A stretch of DNA of 11,026 nt from Dehalococcoidia bacterium (GTDB lineage Bacteria > Chloroflexota > Dehalococcoidia > SAR202 > UBA11138). Shown in pieces: positions 6,106-11,026 of this stretch. A program made the translations under genes and the position numbers. The notes beneath the pieces were generated by a model. It saw only the letters and a program-made list of their open reading frames with translations. It made no database searches and was not told the origin of the DNA. The stretch's first letter is position 1, and the number at the start of each line of letters is the position of its first letter. The stretch is taken from NCBI GenBank assembly GCA_012270665.1, contig JAAXHY010000060.1, forward strand, positions 1 to 11,026, in the 5' to 3' direction.

Positions 6106-6204
6106 TCAGGCGTGGCTGAGGCCGCCATCTAGGTACAGCGTCTCACCGGTCATGTACGCCGATGCGTCCGAGGCCAGATAGAACGCCAGCAGCCCGACCT
6201 TATT
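6106..6204 (-). pseudogene. C-terminal relic of a short-chain dehydrogenase/reductase
   Basis: Read on the minus strand, about 33 codons encode KVGLLAFYLASDASAYMTG followed by ETLYLDGGLSHA and TGA. This is the characteristic end of a classical SDR oxidoreductase (LASDxSxYxTGxxLxxDGG). Nothing upstream matches the Rossmann fold, the NNAG motif or the catalytic YxxxK: the sequence runs straight into the coiled-coil gene in another frame. The fragment has no start codon with a ribosome site and cannot be functional. It is most simply the stump of a sugar or sugar-acid dehydrogenase gene that was cut off near 6200 by deletion or rearrangement. It ends 3 nt from the stop of the convergent FAH-fold gene. 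Confidence 0.75.
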
Positions 6205-6595
6205 CTGCCGCGCCGACAGGTTCGCGCTCAGACTCGATCTCTCTCTGCAAAGTCGCTATCACGACTCTCTGAAGAGTCTCCACGCTTCCTTTGACCTCCG
6301 CCTGGCCCTGTTCAACAGCCTGCAGACGACTTTCTATTGAATCCAAGCGCCTGCCATGGTCATATTTAAGATCGTCGATCTGCTTGACCAGGTCGGACTT
6401 CTGTTCGTCCATACGACTGACCAGGTCGGACTTCTGTTCGTCCATACGACTCTCGACCCCGTCTATCCGCTGGTTGAGTCGCCTCTCCATTCGGCTGAGG
6501 GATACGAACATGAATCCCGCCAAAGTAGAGATCAATGCCCCGAGCGCTATGGCAGCCACAATGATCCCAATCAATTCGGTTGTCATAGTTCCCAT
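6200..6595 (-). CDS. Membrane-anchored coiled-coil protein with an 11-residue repeat
   Basis: This protein of 131 aa has an N-terminal membrane helix at about residues 8-31 (ELIGIIVAAIALGALIS onward) and then an almost continuous charged coiled coil at about 34-118 (IDGVESRMDEQK, KQIDDLKYDHGRRLDSIESRL). Small proteins of this shape are common in bacteria and their functions are mostly unknown. Residues 49-59 and 60-70 are two identical copies of SRMDEQKSDLV, encoded by an exact 33-bp tandem duplication. The ATG at 6595 is the longest start; the ATG at 6586 may be better because GGGATGGG lies just upstream of it. The gene ends at the edge of the dehydrogenase relic, so its stop codon may have been created by that junction. 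A single-gene unit is likely, with a possible -10 at 6635-6640. Confidence 0.72.
   Translation of the reverse strand: MGTMTTELIGIIVAAIALGALISTLAGFMFVSLSRMERRLNQRIDGVESRMDEQKSDLVSRMDEQKSDLVKQIDDLKYDHGRRLDSIESRLQAVEQGQAEVKGSVETLQRVVIATLQREIESEREPVGAAE
6385..6450 (-). repeat. Exact 33-bp tandem duplication in the coiled-coil gene
   Basis: Positions 6385-6417 and 6418-6450 are identical over all 33 bases. Each copy encodes 11 residues, so the duplication keeps the frame. Complete identity at the DNA level, synonymous sites included, points to a recent event or active slippage. Confidence 0.95.
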
Positions 6596-6634
6596 CCCAT
6601 CAAAAATATCTGCTTTGGAGACGCTTCACAGCTT

Positions 6635-6640
6635 ATTATA
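6635..6640 (-). promoter_or_regulatory. Possible -10 element for the coiled-coil gene
   Basis: The minus strand has a perfect TATAAT 39 nt before the ATG at 6595, in the AT-rich gap after the aminotransferase-like gene. The -35 region at 17 bp (AAATAG) is poor and there is no TGn extension, so this is only a candidate. Confidence 0.35.
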
Positions 6641-6690
6641 ACCTACAAAAACGTTTCCTATTTCATTTTGCTTTCTGCCTCGGGATGAAC

Positions 6691-7569
6691 TCATTCCTCC
6701 AATAACGAGTCTAGCGTCCGCTGAACGAAGTCAACCCGGACAATCTCCTTCCATCGCGAAAGCAGACTCCCAGTCACCGGCCCCGGAACGGAGTCGCCGA
6801 GAGGATAACCGTTTATCGTCGCTACGGGCAGAAGACAGTAGCGCGTGCTGGATACGAAAGCCTCATCCGCGTCGTACAATCGGCCTTGGTTGTACAACCC
6901 CTCATCTACATCAATTCCCAGGTAGTCCGCTATCTCCAGTACCGTCTGCATACTGACGCCCGGAAGCACGTTGCTCCGGTCCGGCAGCTTGATTCTTCCG
7001 CCCGACACGAACATGAAATTCGCGCCCCTGCATTCGGTGATATGCCCCTGGGCGTCAGACATTAGAGGCAGAATCTGGACTGCGCCGCTCTTCCCGTCGC
7101 CCGCGGGCTGTCCCTTTGGCTCCGGGTATGTATTCGGGGTGTAGATCTGAACGCCTTCCACGTAGCTTCTGGCGAACCCTGATACATCGAGCGGCTCGCA
7201 GTAGATAGCGATATCCACTCCGGGAATATCATCCGCCGAATCGGGACGGCTGACCGTCACCGTCTGAGTCACCGTCATCTCCCCACCCCTGCCCTCCATC
7301 AGCGAGTGGTTCGTCTCCACCAGGCCGGTCGAGATTGTCTCGAGGTCCGATACCGACAGCCCGGTATCTATCTTGGAGTATGCGAGCCCGTTGAAGAGCC
7401 TCTCCAGGTGCTGGCGAAGCTTGAACGGCCTCCCACCGAAGGTGCGAGCCGTGTCGTAGTAACCACCCGCGGACCGCGCGTTGATCCTTCGGAGGATAGG
7501 TATGGCCTCCGAGTACGGCATCACGCGCCCGTTGACGTAGGTGAGAAAGTCCTTCTGATTGGATGTCAT
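6691..7569 (-). CDS. Class IV aminotransferase-like protein
   Basis: The fold is that of PLP enzymes such as branched-chain and D-amino acid transaminases and aminodeoxychorismate lyase. Visible family blocks over 292 aa are GGYYDTARTFGGRPFKLRQH (36-55), GHITECRGANFMFV (175-188) with Glu179 as the PLP ring-nitrogen ligand, NVLPGVS (200-206, usually LPGxTR) and EAFVSST (236-242). Family members normally carry the PLP lysine some 32-35 residues before that Glu, at the start of a helix (KxxNYxxN...). Here the interval is short: only Lys152 and Lys160 lie nearby, 27 and 19 residues before it, and the NY helix is not recognisable. It may be a divergent lyase or transaminase, or have altered chemistry. 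The ATG overlaps the stop of the PHP gene by 4 nt (ATGA), implying translational coupling, and this is the last gene of the operon. Confidence 0.82.
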   Translation of the reverse strand: MTSNQKDFLTYVNGRVMPYSEAIPILRRINARSAGGYYDTARTFGGRPFKLRQHLERLFNGLAYSKIDTGLSVSDLETISTGLVETNHSLMEGRGGEMTVTQTVTVSRPDSADDIPGVDIAIYCEPLDVSGFARSYVEGVQIYTPNTYPEPKGQPAGDGKSGAVQILPLMSDAQGHITECRGANFMFVSGGRIKLPDRSNVLPGVSMQTVLEIADYLGIDVDEGLYNQGRLYDADEAFVSSTRYCLLPVATINGYPLGDSVPGPVTGSLLSRWKEIVRVDFVQRTLDSLLEE

Positions 7570-8222
7570 CTGCCGAACACGCGCTTCTTGATCTTGGTCA
7601 TAGTCGTGACGACATGGATGAGCGGTGTCATCTTCCTCGCGTGGATGGTCCCCTCGGCGAGCGCCGCCTTGAATCCCTCCGGCGTACCGTCGAATTCGGG
7701 TATGGTCATGTATGTCCTGCCCAACTCGATGGGAGTGTGGGCGTCGCTGACGCCCGAGGTCAGCAGGCCGTGTTCCTGGGCGAATTCATAGGCCTTTTGA
7801 TTGTCCGCGCTCATGTTGTTGCGCGAGTTGAACACCTCCACTATGTCCGCGTATGGCAGAACGTCCTCTATGCCGCTGCGGGTGATGACCTCGCTTCTGA
7901 ATCGGTCGAACGGGTGCGGAAGGCTGACCAGTCCACCCTGTTCCTTGATCCGCTTGGCGGTCTCGACCGGCGACAGCCGCATCGGGATAGTTTCCTGCAG
8001 GAAGAGGCCGGTGACCTCCCCTTCGCTGGTCGCGACTTCCTCGGCTATGATGACCATGAAGGGGGCAATCCTCTGAACATGGTACGCGCCGTCCGTCGTG
8101 TTGTGGTCGGTGACCGCGATACAGTTCAGTCCCACTTTTAGGCATCGTTGGACCAACTTCTCGGGAGACATGAGCGAGTCGGGTGAGTAGTTCGTGTGCA
8201 TGTGGAAGTCGGCTTTGAGCAT
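7566..8222 (-). CDS. PHP-domain metal-dependent phosphoesterase
   Basis: The PHP superfamily uses a three-metal site to hydrolyse phosphoesters; relatives include polymerase-associated PHP domains, histidinol phosphatase and nucleoside-bisphosphate phosphatases. All ligand motifs are present in the 218 aa: His7 and His9 (DFHMHTNYS), Asp15, Asp39-His40 (VTDHNTTDG), Glu62 (AEEV), His103 (LPHPFDR), Glu129 (EVFNSRN), and Asp160 and His162 (GVSDAHTP). No other domain is attached, so it is a stand-alone PHP protein; the substrate could be a nucleotide, a sugar phosphate or another phosphoester. Its ATG shares one base with the stop of xseB (TAATG), with GGAGG 10 nt upstream, and its own stop overlaps the next gene. 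The link to exonuclease VII hints at nucleotide or DNA-end processing, but that is inference. Confidence 0.9.
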   Translation of the reverse strand: MLKADFHMHTNYSPDSLMSPEKLVQRCLKVGLNCIAVTDHNTTDGAYHVQRIAPFMVIIAEEVATSEGEVTGLFLQETIPMRLSPVETAKRIKEQGGLVSLPHPFDRFRSEVITRSGIEDVLPYADIVEVFNSRNNMSADNQKAYEFAQEHGLLTSGVSDAHTPIELGRTYMTIPEFDGTPEGFKAALAEGTIHARKMTPLIHVVTTMTKIKKRVFGR

Positions 8223-8509
8223 TAGCGGATGTCCTCCATGGCGTCGAAGCCATCCTCTTCGGGAGCGACCATCCTCATCTGTTCGCCGTAGGTGGTGCGG
8301 ATCCTGGTAATCCGCGCCTCAGCCGAGTTCAGCATTTCGTTGCAGATACGAGCCAGCTTCATGCCGCGCTCATACATGGCCGTGGACTCTGCCAGCGTCA
8401 GCCCGCCAGACTCCAATGCCTGCGCCGTCTGTTCAAGAAGACTTACCGCCTCCTCGAACGACAAGTTGTTCGGCACGGCCTGACTCTCCGTTGCTCCCTC
8501 TGAAGCCAT
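8222..8509 (-). CDS. xseB: Exodeoxyribonuclease VII small subunit
   Basis: XseB packs on the coiled-coil arms of XseA to form exonuclease VII, which degrades single-stranded DNA from both ends into oligonucleotides. The core signature is complete: LSFEEAVSLLEQTAQALESG at about residues 16-35, then LTLAESTAMYERGMKLARIC and LNSAEARITRI. The 95-aa length is slightly above the usual 70-85 because of short extra tails (MASEGATESQAVPNN in front, an acidic end behind). GGGAG lies 5 nt before the ATG at 8509. The gene is not next to xseA as is common: the DUF4389 gene sits between them, 12 nt upstream. Confidence 0.93.
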   Translation of the reverse strand: MASEGATESQAVPNNLSFEEAVSLLEQTAQALESGGLTLAESTAMYERGMKLARICNEMLNSAEARITRIRTTYGEQMRMVAPEEDGFDAMEDIR

Positions 8510-8521
8510 ATTCGCTCCCGT

Positions 8522-9097
8522 CTATTCTTCCAGTCTGAACGGCGGATACCTGTCGGTCGTCAGCGCAAAGGCGTAGGCATTCACACGGTTCTCCCAGCGC
8601 GACACTCCTACTACGAAGTTGAACAGCCCCCTAGGGTAACTTCCGGTTATCAGTATCGCCAGCCAGGCTATAAACGTCACAATTAGCGAGATGATGCCCA
8701 GAACGAACAAGACCACGTAATGAGGAATCGCCAGCAGCCACTTGATGAGGGGCATGAATCTGTTCAACTGTTCCGGGTCCGGATAGGCTATATCGAGGTG
8801 GACTGCCTGTTCATCATCCGTGGCGGGATATTCATCACGAAGCAGGAGAACGTAGCTGTTCACCCTGGCCGAGAACCGGAGCAACTCCAGGTTGAAATCG
8901 AACCACCAGCGTGGGTATTTCTTACGAAATAGTATCATGAGAATCGTGGAAATGAGTATCAACTGCAAGAATACGAGAACGAGTATAACCGGGATGGCGA
9001 GAATTATTCTGACCAGAGTGGTGAGCCTATTTCTGGGTTCTTCGGGGTAGTCAACGTTGAACTGAACTGGGTACATATCGTCGTCGTAGTAAGTCAT
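8522..9097 (-). CDS. DUF4389-type integral membrane protein
   Basis: This matches the look of DUF4389 proteins, whose function is unknown. The start is the ATG at 9097, set by GGGAGG 6 nt upstream; the longer frame to 9220 runs back into xseA and is not used. The 191-aa protein is an internal duplication. Half one has VDYPEEPRNRLTTLVRIILA, a membrane helix at about 29-56, then YPRWWFDFNLELLRFSARVN and RDEYP. Half two has IAYPDPEQLNRFMPLIKWLL, hydrophobic stretches at about 118-151, then YPRGLFNFVVGVSRWENRVN and TDRYPPF. The repeated features are the YP turn, the LAIP motif and the RVNxY segment. It lies between xseA and xseB with 25-nt and 12-nt gaps, so it is expressed with exonuclease VII; whether it works with it is not known. 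Confidence 0.85.
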   Translation of the reverse strand: MTYYDDDMYPVQFNVDYPEEPRNRLTTLVRIILAIPVILVLVFLQLILISTILMILFRKKYPRWWFDFNLELLRFSARVNSYVLLLRDEYPATDDEQAVHLDIAYPDPEQLNRFMPLIKWLLAIPHYVVLFVLGIISLIVTFIAWLAILITGSYPRGLFNFVVGVSRWENRVNAYAFALTTDRYPPFRLEE

Positions 9098-9122
9098 TTC
9101 ATACCTCCCAGAATTCCAGCTT

Positions 9123-10328
9123 CTATTCGCGTTCTGCGCTACCCTCCACAGATTCGACCGAGGCAACGACGCTGCCCCTGTGCAGGGTGATGTCCAGTAT
9201 ATCACCTGCGGAAACGTCACGATTATCGGTCAGGACTTTATCGGAATCGCGGGGCGAAACGATTGCGTATCCACGTCGAAGCGTGCTCTGAGGAGACAGG
9301 GGCGCAAGCGCGGACTTCAGCCCGGACACTCTTGCACGCGACAGTTCGACACCGTGAGTGAGAGCGGTCTGCGCGCTGTGAAGCATGTCATCTACGCGAA
9401 GGCGAAGGTCGTCCAATTCCGGGACTGAGCGCTCGACGCGAGAGGCAAGGACGACCACTTCGTCCCACGCCCTGTCCACGCGCGCCGCGACAGTGTTTTC
9501 TATGATCTGCGCCGCCCCTATCACTCTAACAAGTGTCTCCGCGCGGTCGGGGACCACGAGTTCGGCGGCGGCGGATGGTGTGGGCGCGCGCGCGTCGGCC
9601 ACCATGTCGCATATCGTGAAGTCGGTCTCGTGGCCTATCGCGCTCACCACCGGAATGAGACTCGCGAACACGGCGCGGGCTACGGACTCCTCGTTGAACG
9701 GCCACAGGTCTTCGAGCGATCCCCCTCCCCTGGCGACTATTATGACGTCAACGTCGGGTTCGGCGTTCAGGGAGGATAGAGCCTCCACGATAGTCGGCGC
9801 CGCGCCGTCGCCCTGCGCCATCGCCGGAGCGATCAGCAGTTCCGCGAGCGGCCATCGCCGTCCTGTGACACTCTGAATATCGTGCCAGACAGACCCGGTC
9901 GGAGAGGTTACCACGCCAATCCGCTTGGGGAACTCAGGCAGCGGCCGCTTGCGGGAAGGATCGAAAAGACCCTCGCGCTCGAGTTGGAGCGTCAGACGCT
10001 CCAGCCTCATCTGGAGTTCACCGACACCCTCCGGCTGGATTATGTCCGCTATTAGCTGAAGATCGCCCCTCACTTCATAGAGTGAAACGCGACCATGCGC
10101 GACGACCGCCGCGCCATCCTGGAGATGTTCGAGCCCACGAGAGTTGCGGAACAGTACCCCGCGAAGCGAACTCTGCGAGTCTCGCAAGGTGAAGTACGCG
10201 TGCCCCGAACCGGGACGGCGAAGGTTGGACACTTCACCCTCTATCCAGATGTCCGCGAGAACGTCGTCATACGCTAACAGTTCGCGCAGATACGCGGTTA
10301 CCTGGGAGACCTCGTATATGACGGCCAT
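9123..10328 (-). CDS. xseA: Exodeoxyribonuclease VII large subunit
   Basis: This is the catalytic subunit of exonuclease VII, which degrades single-stranded DNA in repair and recombination. At 401 aa it is within the usual range. The N-terminal OB fold covers about residues 5-98 (VSNLRRPGSGHAYFTLRD). The catalytic core carries the hallmark motifs IGVVTSPTGSVWHDI (137-151), ARGGGSLEDLWPFNEE (199-214) and SAIGHETDFTICDMVADARA (229-248), followed by PTPSAAAEL. A long helical region that would bind XseB runs from about 260 to 350, and STLRRGYAIV marks the C-terminal part. The ATG lies 1 nt after the efp stop (TGACATG) with no clear ribosome site of its own, so translation probably depends on efp. 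Confidence 0.96.
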   Translation of the reverse strand: MAVIYEVSQVTAYLRELLAYDDVLADIWIEGEVSNLRRPGSGHAYFTLRDSQSSLRGVLFRNSRGLEHLQDGAAVVAHGRVSLYEVRGDLQLIADIIQPEGVGELQMRLERLTLQLEREGLFDPSRKRPLPEFPKRIGVVTSPTGSVWHDIQSVTGRRWPLAELLIAPAMAQGDGAAPTIVEALSSLNAEPDVDVIIVARGGGSLEDLWPFNEESVARAVFASLIPVVSAIGHETDFTICDMVADARAPTPSAAAELVVPDRAETLVRVIGAAQIIENTVAARVDRAWDEVVVLASRVERSVPELDDLRLRVDDMLHSAQTALTHGVELSRARVSGLKSALAPLSPQSTLRRGYAIVSPRDSDKVLTDNRDVSAGDILDITLHRGSVVASVESVEGSAERE

Positions 10329-10329
10329 G

Positions 10330-10893
10330 TCAGACCCGGGACAGGTAGGTGGCGTTGCGCGTATCCACCTTGACGTACTCGCCTTCGTTCACGAACAGCG
10401 GCACCTGTATCAGGAGCCCGGTCTCGAGAGTCGCGGGCTTCGTCGCGCCTGTTGCGGTGTCGCCCTTCAGGCCGGGCGGTGAGTCCACCACCTGGAGGTC
10501 CACGGTGATAGGAAGCTCGATGGCGATGGGACTGTCCTCGAAGAAGACCAAATCCACAGTCATCTCTTCCTTGAGGTAGTTGAGTTCCTCCGCTATCTGC
10601 TCTTTGGGAAGCGGAAACTGGTCGTAGGATTCGGTGTCCATGAAGTAGCACACATCATCCTCGTCGTATATGTACTGTGCGGAGCGTCGTTCCACGTCTG
10701 CCTGAGTGAGCTTGACGTCGTAGCCTGAGAAGCTGCGGTCCAAAACCTTGCCGGAGCGAATCTCGCGAAAGCGTATCCGCATCGTGGGAGCGCGCTGCTG
10801 CATCTTGCTTCGCTCGTAGTCCACTACCATGTAAGGCTCGCCATCCAACTCGATGGCCATTCCCTTTCTCAGGTCTCCGTATCCGATTGTCAT
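10330..10893 (-). CDS. efp: Elongation factor P
   Basis: EF-P binds between the P and E sites of stalled ribosomes and promotes peptide bonds at polyproline stretches. From the ATG at 10893 it has 187 aa, the normal size, and AAGGAG lies 8 nt upstream; the frame open to 11001 is not used. The N-terminal KOW-like domain is MTIGYGDLRKGMAIELDGEP onward, the middle OB domain contains VERRSAQYIYDEDDVCYFMD (67-86), and the C-terminal signature DSPPGLKGDTATGATKPATL (137-156) is intact. The loop tip that carries the modified Lys34 in E. coli (KPGKG) or an Arg in EarP-type bacteria reads SKMQQRAPTMR here (29-39), so the residue at the tip is Gln33 or Arg34. It leads the operon containing xseA. Confidence 0.96.
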   Translation of the reverse strand: MTIGYGDLRKGMAIELDGEPYMVVDYERSKMQQRAPTMRIRFREIRSGKVLDRSFSGYDVKLTQADVERRSAQYIYDEDDVCYFMDTESYDQFPLPKEQIAEELNYLKEEMTVDLVFFEDSPIAIELPITVDLQVVDSPPGLKGDTATGATKPATLETGLLIQVPLFVNEGEYVKVDTRNATYLSRV

Positions 10894-10936
10894 CGTTCTC
10901 GCTCCTTGATCCGTTCTTTGAAGAGTTCTCAGTTGC

Positions 10937-11026
10937 TCAGCGCCGTGAAGAGCCGTTAGAATTTCTAACGTCCTTGATCTGCTTCTCAAGTTCCGAAACA
11001 CGTTTCGCCAGCGCTTCCCGCTCCTC
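10937..11026 (-). CDS. C-terminal end of a coiled-coil protein (partial)
   Basis: The frame is open to the right edge of the window and gives 29 residues before TGA: EEREALAKRVSELEKQIKDV, then RNSNGSSRR. The first part has heptad spacing (L, V, L, I) typical of a coiled coil, and the tail is a short Ser/Asn/Arg stretch. Only the end is present, so the family cannot be named. Its stop is 43 nt upstream of efp on the same strand, with no visible terminator or promoter between them, so it probably belongs to the same operon. Confidence 0.55.
   Translation of the reverse strand, partial: EEREALAKRVSELEKQIKDVRNSNGSSRR

Noticed and set aside
6385..6450. CRISPR-like direct repeats
   Set aside because: There are only two copies, directly adjacent without spacers, in frame within a coding region.
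6600..6690. Possible terminator after the aminotransferase-like gene
   Set aside because: The T-run (ACGTTTTTG on the minus strand) has no stem in front of it. The nearest symmetry (GGGATGA/TCATTCC) has a mismatch, spans the stop codon and is not followed by T.
9098..9220. N-terminal extension of the DUF4389 protein
   Set aside because: It would run back into the end of xseA and has no ribosome site, whereas the ATG at 9097 has GGGAGG 6 nt upstream and begins right before the family-like sequence.
10954..10970. Inverted repeat CGTTAGA-ATT-TCTAACG
   Set aside because: It is perfect over 7 bp but lies inside the partial coiled-coil coding region, has no T-tract and is AT-rich. I could not tie it to an operator or terminator.

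Overview
The window looks like chromosome of an uncultivated bacterium with moderately high GC. The best guess, from gene content alone, is a Chloroflexota lineage of the Dehalococcoidia/SAR202 type: an enolase-superfamily acid-sugar enzyme next to an FAH-fold sugar-acid dehydratase, a class D/E-like sortase, and an EF-P with a non-Lys34 loop beside xseA/xseB. No marker gene fixes the taxonomy. No rRNA, tRNA, CRISPR array, insertion sequence or phage gene was seen.

Left part (1-4037). A 57-aa unknown ORF (minus strand) is divergent from a LysR-type regulator (plus strand). The AT-rich gap between them carries an inverted repeat wrapped around a TGnTATAAT promoter element. The LysR gene converges with a sortase gene, and their stop codons share one CTAG. 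Upstream of the sortase lies a 71-aa zinc-ribbon protein gene with its own promoter, strong Shine-Dalgarno (SD) and intrinsic terminator. Next comes a mandelate-racemase-subgroup enzyme (minus strand) with all catalytic residues present.

Middle (4038-6690). A DUF2268-type putative zinc protease and a 2-dehydro-3-deoxy-D-arabinonate dehydratase-like FAH-fold enzyme run on the plus strand. Facing them are about 33 codons of the C-terminus of a short-chain dehydrogenase, apparently a relic. A small membrane-anchored coiled-coil protein with a perfect 33-bp tandem duplication follows. The enolase-family enzyme, the FAH-fold enzyme and the dehydrogenase relic together suggest an oxidative, non-phosphorylating sugar-acid pathway toward 2-oxoglutarate semialdehyde. 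This is inferred from families and context only.

Right part (6691-11026). A tight minus-strand operon reads, in transcription order: C-terminal end of a coiled-coil protein, efp, xseA, DUF4389 membrane protein, xseB, PHP-domain phosphoesterase, class IV aminotransferase-like protein. Spacings run from +43 nt to a 4-nt overlap. The oddities are a membrane protein separating the two exonuclease VII subunits, a substituted EF-P modification loop, and an aminotransferase fold that appears shortened at the segment normally holding the PLP lysine.

I found no clear unknown multi-gene system. The most useful leads are the modified EF-P loop, the shortened aminotransferase, the xseA-DUF4389-xseB arrangement, the dehydrogenase relic, and the regulatory palindromes upstream of the LysR and enolase-family genes.
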